A stretch of DNA of 64,000 nucleotides from Leptotrichia shahii (GTDB lineage: Bacteria; Fusobacteriota; Fusobacteriia; Fusobacteriales; Leptotrichiaceae): assembly GCF_008327825.1 (NCBI RefSeq), contig NZ_AP019827.1:310001-374000 (forward strand). Reading direction: 5' to 3'. This document shows, piece after piece, positions 33,970 to 41,703 of this stretch; within the stretch, counting starts at the first letter, position 1; each line of letters begins with the position of its first letter. Both the position numbers and the translations under genes were made by a program. The notes beneath the pieces are model-generated. The model saw only the letters and a list, made by a program, of their open reading frames with translations. It was not told where the DNA came from and made no database searches.

Positions 33970-34350
33970 CTAATCAAAAACTGCACTTACTTCTATTTCT
34001 ATCATCAATTCCTTATCAATTAATGAAGACACCTCTACCATTGTTGCAGCTGGTTTAATATCCCTAAAAAATTCTCCATGTGCTTTTCCATATTCTTCCC
34101 ATTTTGAAATATCTGTAACAAACATTCTTGTTCTAATAACATTTTCTAACGCCAATCCTTCCTTTTTAAGAACCTTTTTTATATTTTCAAGAATATATTT
34201 TGTCTGTTCATAGGCATTTCCTGCTGCATAAGGCTTTCCATCCTTGACAGCTGTTGTTCCTGCTATTTCAAAAATATTTCCTATCCTTACTGCTCTCGAA
34301 TATCCTACAATGTCCTCCCATGGAGAATTTCCGCTTATATTTTTTCTCAT
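33970..34350 (-). CDS. RidA/YjgF-family protein
   Basis: 126 residues, the full length of a RidA subunit. RidA hydrolyses reactive enamines such as 2-aminoacrylate released by PLP enzymes like threonine dehydratase. Signatures: FEIAGTTAV, YEQTKYILENI, VIRTRMFVTD (the key Arg) and the closing MIEIEVSAVF. ATG 34350 has AAAGGA upstream; an ATG 18 bp earlier overlaps that site. The link with IlvA (46,445) in the same region makes metabolic sense, though the two are 12 kb apart. Confidence 0.9.
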   Translation of the reverse strand: MRKNISGNSPWEDIVGYSRAVRIGNIFEIAGTTAVKDGKPYAAGNAYEQTKYILENIKKVLKKEGLALENVIRTRMFVTDISKWEEYGKAHGEFFRDIKPAATMVEVSSLIDKELMIEIEVSAVFD

Positions 34351-34452
34351 TAATTTAATTCCTTTCAAATTCTCATACTTCTCTTATTTTTTCAATAATA
34401 ATATTCATATTCTGGCTTATCAAAAAGATTATAATAAAATTTTATTATTTTT

Positions 34453-35295
34453 TTATCCTCTTTTAAGTTCAAAAATCACAATCTCAGGTTGTGCAAAAAA
34501 TCGAATAAACATTTCAAGAAAGGCCCCTCCTAGCCCTGAGGTAATATAAATTTTATGTCCGCCATACTCTTTCATTCCATAGCCATATTTTTTCTTATCT
34601 TTTACTGCCGACATAATAATTTTTCCAAAGAAAGTAACCTGTCCGCCATGAGTATGCCCCGCAAGCGTCATATCTGCCTTTTCCTTCTCATTCTCTGTCA
34701 TTTCCTCAAAATATTCTGGATTGTGAGTCAAAAACAATACAAAATCTTCTTTTTTTGTACCTTCAAGAGCTTTTTTCGCATCAGGCTTTCCATGCCACAA
34801 ATCAGCCACTCCTGCAATATATATTTTTTCATTATTTATTGTTATTTTTCTGTTTTCATTTGTAAGAAGATTAAATCCAAGTTTTTTCATATTTTCAGCA
34901 GTTTCCTTTTCACCTGGATACTCATGATTTCCGTAAATCGCATATACTCCAAGCTCGGGAATTTTAATATTTTTAGCATCCTCATAAAACTTAGGAATAT
35001 TTTTCTCCCAAGTCGCATAATCTCCCCCCAGCAATATTATATCCTTTTTCTGTGCATTTATCAGCTCAATCGCCTTTTTTTCCTGAACTCGATTAAACCG
35101 TGTCATCGTATCATACTGAAAATCCGCTACAAACAGTACTCTCTTACCATCAAATTCTTTTGGAATATCTTTCGACTTTATCTCAATCGCCTTAATTTTA
35201 ATATGCCTATACTCATAATGAGCATCAATTAAAAATATCACAATTAATACTACAAAAACCAACAAAAATTTAATAATCCAACTTTTTGCCTTCAT
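34453..35295 (-). CDS. YkuE-type metallophosphoesterase, copy 2
   Basis: 280 residues, same layout as copy 1 at 33,058: membrane anchor (LLVFVVLIVIFLIDAHYEY), then VADFQYD, LLGGDYATW, AIYGNHEYPG, THNPEYF and LAGHTHGGQ. All metal ligands appear intact. The two differ throughout, so the duplication is old. GAAGGAG precedes ATG 35295, and the gene overlaps the end of the membrane gene at 35,270 by 26 bp. Confidence 0.9.
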   Translation of the reverse strand: MKAKSWIIKFLLVFVVLIVIFLIDAHYEYRHIKIKAIEIKSKDIPKEFDGKRVLFVADFQYDTMTRFNRVQEKKAIELINAQKKDIILLGGDYATWEKNIPKFYEDAKNIKIPELGVYAIYGNHEYPGEKETAENMKKLGFNLLTNENRKITINNEKIYIAGVADLWHGKPDAKKALEGTKKEDFVLFLTHNPEYFEEMTENEKEKADMTLAGHTHGGQVTFFGKIIMSAVKDKKKYGYGMKEYGGHKIYITSGLGGAFLEMFIRFFAQPEIVIFELKRG

Positions 35296-35725
35296 TTTTT
35301 CTCCTTCTAAATAAATTAAACAATAACCCCAAATAAAAGTATAAATTTTTCATTCCCATATAAGCTCCAAATCCTGCTATCATGAAAAATGTAAAAAATA
35401 TACTTTCTCCCGTTTTATCAAGGGATGTTATGTATTTTAATACAAAAAAAAGTATCACCGCTTTTATTGTTACTATAATTAATGGAGGGATTAACAAACT
35501 TTTTTTATCTACTTTTATTTTTGAAATTAAATAAGTAAAAATCAAACTAATGATGATAAAAATAATTTCTTCTAGTGAAAATAATCTTTCTAAAATCCAC
35601 TCATTTTTTATATTCAAACTTGTTAAAAAATCATAAATGCTATTATTAAACCTTATAATCACCAAAACAATATCAAAAAATATTAAAAATAGCAAGTAGA
35701 ATAACCAAAAAAATACTTTTTTCAT
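35270..35725 (-). CDS. Hypothetical membrane protein
   Basis: 151 residues with four predicted membrane helices and a basic C-terminal end (RRRKNEGKK). No family recognised. AGGTGGAG precedes ATG 35725. Its 3' end overlaps the start of phosphoesterase copy 2, so the two are probably co-expressed and may act together at the membrane. Confidence 0.65.
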   Translation of the reverse strand: MKKVFFWLFYLLFLIFFDIVLVIIRFNNSIYDFLTSLNIKNEWILERLFSLEEIIFIIISLIFTYLISKIKVDKKSLLIPPLIIVTIKAVILFFVLKYITSLDKTGESIFFTFFMIAGFGAYMGMKNLYFYLGLLFNLFRRRKNEGKKLDY

Positions 35726-35799
35726 TTTTATTCTCCACCTAATTTTTTATTTAGATATTTAAGAATTTCAAAAATCAAATTCTTTTTTTCAAAAATATT

Positions 35800-35991
35800 T
35801 TACTCATTAGTATTATCATCAAGAACTATCGCACAAATAATATAAGCCAGTAGACCCGTTCCTGCACAAAAAATCAAAACAAGCCATACTATTCTTACAA
35901 TACTTGAATCAATATCAAAATATTCTGCAATTCCTCGGCATACGCCTGTAAGTTTTCTATCTTTTACTGATTTGTACAATTTCTTTTTCAT
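35800..35991 (-). CDS. PspC-domain membrane protein
   Basis: 63 residues: the PspC signature KDRKLTGVCRGIAEYFDID followed by one membrane helix (IVWLVLIFCAGTGLLAYI). Stand-alone PspC proteins are small envelope-stress or toxin-like membrane proteins; no other psp gene is nearby. Start ATG 35991 has no strong ribosome site, but the protein begins exactly where the family does. Confidence 0.88.
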   Translation of the reverse strand: MKKKLYKSVKDRKLTGVCRGIAEYFDIDSSIVRIVWLVLIFCAGTGLLAYIICAIVLDDNTNE

Positions 35992-36017
35992 AATATAAAA
36001 CTCGTTATTTTATGTAA

Positions 36018-36380
36018 TTACGACCTTAAAAAAATATAAATCAATGTCATAAAAATTGAAACTATAAAAAAGCCAAATACTTTCCAATATCTATAATATA
36101 AAGTTTCACACAAAGCATACAAATTAAAGAAAATTAATGATAAAAATAATAAATATTCTTTTTCTTTAAAGAAAGATGCTATTCCTGTTATAAGAAACAG
36201 ACATCCACTTAAAAACATCAACATTACTTTTAATTTAAGTTGCAAAATTGTGATTTCTTCAGGTAATTCTCTATGCTGTAATTTAGCCTTCATTATTTTA
36301 TCTTTCCCAAAAAGGTAATAACCATTTGTCATAATTTCTATTAAACCGAAAATTACAATTATAATTTTAAATATAAACAT
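36018..36380 (-). CDS. Hypothetical membrane protein
   Basis: 120 residues with three or four membrane helices. ATG 36380 is chosen because AAAGGAGGAG lies directly upstream; the ATG at 36398 overlaps the end of the preceding gene and has no site. It follows the quinone reductase-like gene by about 14 bp, so the two are likely one operon. No family recognised. Confidence 0.6.
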   Translation of the reverse strand: MFIFKIIIVIFGLIEIMTNGYYLFGKDKIMKAKLQHRELPEEITILQLKLKVMLMFLSGCLFLITGIASFFKEKEYLLFLSLIFFNLYALCETLYYRYWKVFGFFIVSIFMTLIYIFLRS

Positions 36381-36394
36381 TTCTCCTCCTTTTC

Positions 36395-36961
36395 TCATTT
36401 ACTCACAAATTTTCCAACTTTTTCAAGAAATTCCTTCCTATCTTCATCTTTACCTTTTGCTTTAAAACTATAATGAATCCATTTCGTTTTCTTTATCCCA
36501 ATTCCACCAAAATTAGCCTTTTTCATAGTAATTCCAAATCCTGTAATATTCAGCAAAAATTTTGGTGCTGTAGCAGTTGTAATCATTTTTGCCATTTTTA
36601 TGTTAGTTAGAACACCCTTTATTCCAGTTTGTGTACTTTCATAAGCAAATCCTTTAGTCATAACTTTGTCAAAAAATCCTTTTAATATTGCAGGCATTGA
36701 CATCCACCAAATTGGAAATACAAGTATCAGTTCATCAGTATTTTTCAATATTTCCTGATATTTTTCCACCAAAGGATCAATACTTTTCCCTTGTGAATAC
36801 AAAGACAATTCTTCTTCTGTCATTACAGGATTAAATTTATCCTTATTCAAATCTATAACTGTATATTTTTCTTTTGTTTCATCAAGTTTTTCCATTACTT
36901 TATCTAAAATTGCCTTGTTAAAACTTCCTTTCCATGGATGTGCAAAAACTATTATTTTCAT
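36395..36961 (-). CDS. Flavodoxin-fold NAD(P)H quinone reductase (MdaB/YwrO-like)
   Basis: 188 residues of the NQO/MdaB flavodoxin-like family, which uses FMN or FAD to reduce quinones or nitro-compounds by two electrons. Seen: IIVFAHPWKGSFNKAI at the N-terminus (phosphate loop), ELILVFPIWWMSMPAILKGF (flavin-binding segment) and the following FFDKVMTKGFAYE. GAAGAAAGGAAA precedes ATG 36961. A small membrane gene follows. Confidence 0.88.
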   Translation of the reverse strand: MKIIVFAHPWKGSFNKAILDKVMEKLDETKEKYTVIDLNKDKFNPVMTEEELSLYSQGKSIDPLVEKYQEILKNTDELILVFPIWWMSMPAILKGFFDKVMTKGFAYESTQTGIKGVLTNIKMAKMITTATAPKFLLNITGFGITMKKANFGGIGIKKTKWIHYSFKAKGKDEDRKEFLEKVGKFVSK

Positions 36962-37647
36962 TTTTATTTCCTTTCTTCCTTTTTTGTTTTTTTATATCTC
37001 ATACTTTATTTTTGATTTCTCATTAGTCAATTTTTCTTCATTTTTCTTTTTCTGTAGTATATTTATAACTAGTTGTATTAAAAATACATACCTAAAGAAC
37101 ATATTTATTTTACTGTAACTTCTAGAAATAACTAGAAATAAGAAGATGAATATTCCTCCTTACTCCCATATTATTGCGTGTTAAATCTAATAAAATGATA
37201 GTTGTTCATCCATATAATAATATTTATTGTCAGGATTATTATTAAGATTACAAAGCTTTTGATTTTTATGTTCATTTTTGAGAAGAAAAATGTAAAAATT
37301 AAATTATGTGTAATACATATATTTACTCAAAACTAAACCCATTAATTAATTAGATTTATAAGATCAAACTCTAGTCATTTCTCCCTCACTATCAAATAAA
37401 ATAAAAATATTTTTACTTTTTTATTATAAACTTATTTCTGTTTAAAATCTTTATATACAAAAAAGTCAATTAGACTTTGTCTGAAAACTCGAAATTTATG
37501 TTATTTTTAATGTTTCTTATTTTAAAAATTACATTAAAATTAACATTTATTATTTTGGGTTTTGAAAAAATTTATTAAAAATTTGTCATTTTGAAAGTTT
37601 TCAAACACACCCTAAATTTGTTTTTTTTGTTTTTAATCCATATTTAT
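36962..37647. other. Gene-free stretch (about 690 bp)
   Basis: Very AT-rich, no open frame with a ribosome site, no tRNA. It separates the quinone reductase gene (upstream end) from the end of the methyltransferase gene. I see nothing specific in it apart from short poly-A/T runs. Confidence 0.5.
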
Positions 37648-38943
37648 TTATTTTAAAACTTTATATATTTCAAATGCAATAGCTTTTGCCAATAATGGTG
37701 GAACTGCATTTCCAACTTGTGTATATTGAGGAACTTCATTTTTTCTTGCTTTTCCACCAGTAGTTCTTTTTCCATAAAACACAAAACTATCATCAAATGA
37801 TTGAAGTCTTGCAAATTCTCTAACTGAACATATTCTATTACAAATAGGTAAAATTAAGTCATCAGGCAAAGTTAAGATTGTATTACTTGGTTTATCTAAA
37901 TATAATTTTATTCTTGAATTTTTTTTAGTAACTATCAAATCCAATAATTTCTTCTCCTTTGAAATATTTTTACACTTTTTTACTATTTCCGACTTTGAAG
38001 TAGTTAATCTATTTGATAAATATTCCAATAAATTAGGATATTTAATAATTTCCAATCCATCTTTTATTAGTCTTTTCCTTAACTGTGAATTACTTTCTCC
38101 TTCATTTAAAAGAGAAAATCTTTCTTCTATATAGTTATAATGTTTTGAAAGTTCATTATTATACTTCTTTTTTTCTGAAATTGTTTTATTAGTTACTATA
38201 TTTTTTGTTCTTCCTTTTTGAGAAGATTTTTGATATTTCTTATTATCTAATTCATAATTTGTTAAATCTGATATTGCTTCTCTTAAAGTAATTTTTTGTT
38301 GAATTTCTTTTGGATATTTAGGTTTTTTCATATCATTTCTAAAACCAATTAATATTAATCTATGTCTATTTTGAGGAACCCCATAATTTGAGGCATTTAA
38401 TATTCTTGGTTCTAATAAATTATATTCTACTTTTTTTAATTCATTTTCAATTATATCTATAGCATTTTTATTTTTATAAATTTCATTATCAAAATCAGAT
38501 ACAAAACTTTTAAATTTTATATCAATTATTCCTGGAACATTTTCAAAAACTAAATATTTTGGTTTTATTTCATTTATAACCCTTAAATATTCTTTAAACA
38601 ATAAATTCCTATTATCATTTTCTTCTTGCTTTCCTGCTCTACTAAATCCTTGACAAGGTGGTCCACCAAAAACAGCATCAATCTCTATATTTTTATTCTC
38701 TTCAAAGTCTTTTAATTCCGAAATTATTCTCTTTATATACGTTCCTGTTATATTCTTTATATCCCCAACTTCAAGCCAAGTATTCTCACCTTGGACTAAT
38801 CCCAATTGTTCATGTCTTTTTCTATATGTTTCAGAAGCATCTTTACTTATTTCATTTGAAAAAATAATATGAAATCCTGCTTGTAAAATCCCTTCACTCA
38901 TCCCTCCTGCTCCACAAAATAAATCAATTACTATTGGTTTCAT
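37648..38943 (-). CDS. DNA cytosine-C5 methyltransferase
   Basis: 431 residues, complete. Motif I DLFCGAGG (7-14), motif IV GGPPCQGFS with the catalytic Cys97, motif VI FENV (133-136), motif VIII QNRHRL, a target-recognition region of ~150 residues, then motif IX (REFARLQSF) and motif X (QVGNAVPP). It should methylate a specific DNA sequence that cannot be deduced here. There is no standard restriction endonuclease next to it; instead a DUF262 protein and a nucleotidyltransferase-like gene lie directly upstream on the same strand (56-bp gap). ATG 38943 follows GGAGG. Confidence 0.95.
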   Translation of the reverse strand: MKPIVIDLFCGAGGMSEGILQAGFHIIFSNEISKDASETYRKRHEQLGLVQGENTWLEVGDIKNITGTYIKRIISELKDFEENKNIEIDAVFGGPPCQGFSRAGKQEENDNRNLLFKEYLRVINEIKPKYLVFENVPGIIDIKFKSFVSDFDNEIYKNKNAIDIIENELKKVEYNLLEPRILNASNYGVPQNRHRLILIGFRNDMKKPKYPKEIQQKITLREAISDLTNYELDNKKYQKSSQKGRTKNIVTNKTISEKKKYNNELSKHYNYIEERFSLLNEGESNSQLRKRLIKDGLEIIKYPNLLEYLSNRLTTSKSEIVKKCKNISKEKKLLDLIVTKKNSRIKLYLDKPSNTILTLPDDLILPICNRICSVREFARLQSFDDSFVFYGKRTTGGKARKNEVPQYTQVGNAVPPLLAKAIAFEIYKVLK

Positions 38944-38998
38944 ATATCCTCCATTCTCTTTATTTAGGATAACATTTTTTATTTATTTTGTCCAGGAT

Positions 38999-40126
38999 TT
39001 AATTTAAAGATTTTGATAAAATTTCTGATATATATTTATGTCTTAATTCTCTTTGCTTTTTGTCCATAACACTATTTTTAGCAGCTTGTACATATTCATC
39101 AGGAATCGTTTTTAAAAATATATCTAAATTTTTCTCAAATAATTTTATATCTATATTTTCAATAAATTCTTCATTAAGCATTAAAGCTAAAACTAAACTA
39201 AAAAAATTTCCTCTTATCATAAAATAATTTTTCTTTCGTGAATAATTATAAGTTGGAAATTTAGTTTCACGAAAAATATCTATTATTTTAGAAAAAAGAT
39301 TAAATATTTTTGTTTTCTTTTTATCAACCTTATCTGTTAATTCAACAATTTCATCTTCATCTAAAATTCTTGAAAAAAAACTTCCTTTAATATAAGTACC
39401 AATAATATCAATAATATCTTTTGTTGCATAATTTTGTTTTATTTGATTCGGAGTGTAAACTCTTTCTTCAATATATTCTACTATTTTTTTAAAATCTTTA
39501 TCTGAAGCCCATTTTTTAAATTCTAAAGTAATAAAAGGATTTTCTATAAATAATTTCTCCTCATTTTCTTCTAAATCCTCATCTTGTTTTATTATTAAGT
39601 CTCCAGATAAAAGTCTGGCAAATAACATAAAATTATTATTTGAAAGAAGCGAAACTCTTTTTTCAGTCTCATTCAATGTATGTTTATTTTTATTTAACCT
39701 TCTAAATATTTCTTCTATTTCTGAAATATCTTGCTCTGGATTTAACTTTAATGTAACCGTACCTATTTCATAATCAAGAAATTTTGTTTTTTCTTCATCT
39801 GAAAGTTCTTTATAAAATTTTTCTTTAACTGAAAACTCATTATTTATGAATCTTTTTATTGTTGTTAATCTCTGTTGTCCATCTATTACATGAATATATT
39901 TGATATTTTTTTCTAAATCTCTTTTACCTTCAGCTATAAAAATTTCAGGACAAGGATATCCTAATAAAATCGTTTCAATAAATTCTATTTGATCTTTCAT
40001 ATCCCATACAAAATTTCTTTGATAATATGGTGCATAGATTAATTCTCCCTTTTTCATCATACTTTCTAAATTTCCTATATCTTCTGAATTTAATTTATAT
40101 TTCCCACCTAAAATTTCACTTCCCAT
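38999..40126 (-). CDS. DUF262 (GmrSD/ParB-like) protein, candidate defence effector
   Basis: 375 residues. The DUF262 pattern is complete: YQRNFVW (35-41), GYPCPEIFI, DGQQRLTT (82-89) and FRRLNKNKHTLN (141-152). In GmrSD, SspE and BrxU, this domain with its DGQQR motif binds or hydrolyses nucleotides and controls an attached nuclease. Here there is no visible C-terminal HNH/DUF1524 nuclease motif; the last 200 residues are helical and unassigned, ending KKQRELRHKYISEI. It overlaps the upstream gene by 11 bp and precedes the methyltransferase by 55 bp. GGAGGT precedes ATG 40126. Confidence 0.85.
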   Translation of the reverse strand: MGSEILGGKYKLNSEDIGNLESMMKKGELIYAPYYQRNFVWDMKDQIEFIETILLGYPCPEIFIAEGKRDLEKNIKYIHVIDGQQRLTTIKRFINNEFSVKEKFYKELSDEEKTKFLDYEIGTVTLKLNPEQDISEIEEIFRRLNKNKHTLNETEKRVSLLSNNNFMLFARLLSGDLIIKQDEDLEENEEKLFIENPFITLEFKKWASDKDFKKIVEYIEERVYTPNQIKQNYATKDIIDIIGTYIKGSFFSRILDEDEIVELTDKVDKKKTKIFNLFSKIIDIFRETKFPTYNYSRKKNYFMIRGNFFSLVLALMLNEEFIENIDIKLFEKNLDIFLKTIPDEYVQAAKNSVMDKKQRELRHKYISEILSKSLN

Positions 40127-40706
40127 TATATACCTCCAATTTTTCTTTATATATTTCTAAACTTTCCTTTAATTTATTATGAAATGTTTCTTCATCTAAA
40201 TATATCGCAGCACTTATTTTTTGGTTATATTCTTTACTTAACTCATAAAAAAAATTTCTCCAATTTCTTTTAAATTTCTTGTCTCCTATAGTATCAGGTC
40301 TTATATAACCTTTAAGATAATTTTCTTTAAACAATTGTTCATGTTCAGGTTTACTAAAAAAAGTATTATTTTTAAAATATTCTGTTATTTTCAAAGTATT
40401 TTTATATAAATAATAAAAAAAATCTTTGTTTATTATTGCAATATCTAAATCTGAATCATTTGAAAAAAATTTAATTTCTTTCGATTTTTTAGGTTTTACA
40501 AAACTAAAACCAGTATGAGTTGAACCAATGATTTTAAAATCTTTAAAGGGAATGTTATACTCTTTAGATATTTTATCAAAAATATCATAAACTTTTTTAG
40601 AAGTTATTTTTAAGCTTGGTTTCAAAAGAAATATATGTTTTACTAATTTTTCTGTATTTGAATTTTTTAAGTACTCATCAATAATTCCTTTATAACTATC
40701 GTTCAT
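40116..40706 (-). CDS. Nucleotidyltransferase-fold protein
   Basis: 196 residues. A polymerase-beta-type nucleotidyltransferase signature is visible: GSTHTG (61-66) followed by SNDSDLDIAII (Asp86 and Asp88 as metal ligands), with helical flanks. This resembles minimal NTases, Cas4-free CD-NTases and MNT-type proteins, but the rest of the fold is too diverged to name. A third acidic ligand is not obvious. Its start (ATG 40706) has a weak ribosome site, and it is first in the three-gene operon with the DUF262 and methyltransferase genes. Confidence 0.6.
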   Translation of the reverse strand: MNDSYKGIIDEYLKNSNTEKLVKHIFLLKPSLKITSKKVYDIFDKISKEYNIPFKDFKIIGSTHTGFSFVKPKKSKEIKFFSNDSDLDIAIINKDFFYYLYKNTLKITEYFKNNTFFSKPEHEQLFKENYLKGYIRPDTIGDKKFKRNWRNFFYELSKEYNQKISAAIYLDEETFHNKLKESLEIYKEKLEVYNGK

Positions 40707-41170
40707 CTTTTTATTATATAATTTTATATTATAACTCCTTATATAAAATTATACTCTCCTTTCTGTTTTTATATTTTTTGTCATTTGTCAGAATCAAAAA
40801 CTAGAAAAATAGAGAATAAATTCTCTTTTTAACTTTAAACTCAAAGAAACCAAAAATTTTTAAAATAACCCTAATTTCAATGTACAGGAAGTAATTTCCT
40901 CCTCTTTCCGAATATTCTTCTAATAACTCTAATATCAATTAATTTGAATTTTTTTTCAGTATCTTTTTATTTTAATTTTTCATTTCTATTTTATATTTTT
41001 TTATATTTTTACAAATGTCTATTATAAAAACTATTTATTATAAAGCCTATTTATTCCATTAATATAAGCCTTTATACTTGCTTCCACAGCATCCGTACTT
41101 TATCTATTTCCATTTTTATCTTTCCAAAATCAATTTTGATTACGGTAAAATCTATTACTCTCATCTTAAT
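40707..41170. other. Gene-free stretch with a duplicated leuA end
   Basis: AT-rich, no gene. Its left part should hold the promoter of the NTase operon. From about 41,047 to 41,117 it contains a decayed copy of the last ~75 bp of leuA. Confidence 0.6.
41047..41117 (-). repeat. Duplicated 3' end of leuA
   Basis: Matches the true end of leuA (41,720-41,808) almost base for base over the first 50 bp, then with an 18-bp deletion. It lies on the far side of the DUF4865-like gene, so that gene is bracketed by two leuA ends in direct orientation. Confidence 0.75.
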
Positions 41171-41677
41171 TTATTGAGAAATATGTAAAACTTCGTACAC
41201 TTTTGAATTTTCTGTTTCTTTAGGGGCATCTTCAAAAAAATAATACTCTGTATGTTTCCAATTTTCAGGGTTATATACTAATGCTTTTCCAACAATTTTA
41301 TCATCTGATATAGAAAATTCCATTCGTTTCATTTTTTCCATCGGTTTTGTTTCATTCTCTATTTCCAATAAATATTTTGCTTTAGAAAAGTTTTCATTAA
41401 ATTCTTGCGACAATGGTATTCCAATATTTATAGTCTGCCAGCCAAAAGAATTTAAGATATTGTCATAAAATCCATCAAATATGAATTTATTCATTCCTTT
41501 GTTATCTTTCCAAAAGTATAATGGCGAATATTCTTTATTTTTCTCAGATATTAAATAGGCTTTAAAAAATAAATCTTCAAATCCATCTGTTTTAAATCCA
41601 TTTTCTTGCACTCTTTTTCTAATATTGTTCATATCAAAATCATTTGGAAGTTTTACTTTATACTGCATCATTATCAT
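41171..41677 (-). CDS. DUF4865-family protein
   Basis: 168 residues. The N-terminus MIMMQYKVKLPNDFDMNNIR has the exact shape of DUF4865 proteins (M-x-M-Q-Y-x-x-x-L-P-x-D-x-D-M). Those are predicted YdhR-like ferredoxin-fold proteins, sometimes annotated as monooxygenase-like, of unknown function. SPLYFWKDNKGMNKFIFDGF in the middle also fits. GGAG precedes ATG 41677. It is inserted immediately downstream of leuA and flanked by a duplicated leuA end, a sign of recent acquisition. Confidence 0.8.
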   Translation of the reverse strand: MIMMQYKVKLPNDFDMNNIRKRVQENGFKTDGFEDLFFKAYLISEKNKEYSPLYFWKDNKGMNKFIFDGFYDNILNSFGWQTINIGIPLSQEFNENFSKAKYLLEIENETKPMEKMKRMEFSISDDKIVGKALVYNPENWKHTEYYFFEDAPKETENSKVYEVLHISQ

Positions 41678-41703
41678 GTTTTTTTATTCTCCTATATTTT
41701 CAC

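Noticed and set aside
34555-35232. 225-codon plus-strand frame opposite a phosphoesterase gene
   Set aside because: Antisense shadow of a gene with clear catalytic motifs; no ribosome site.
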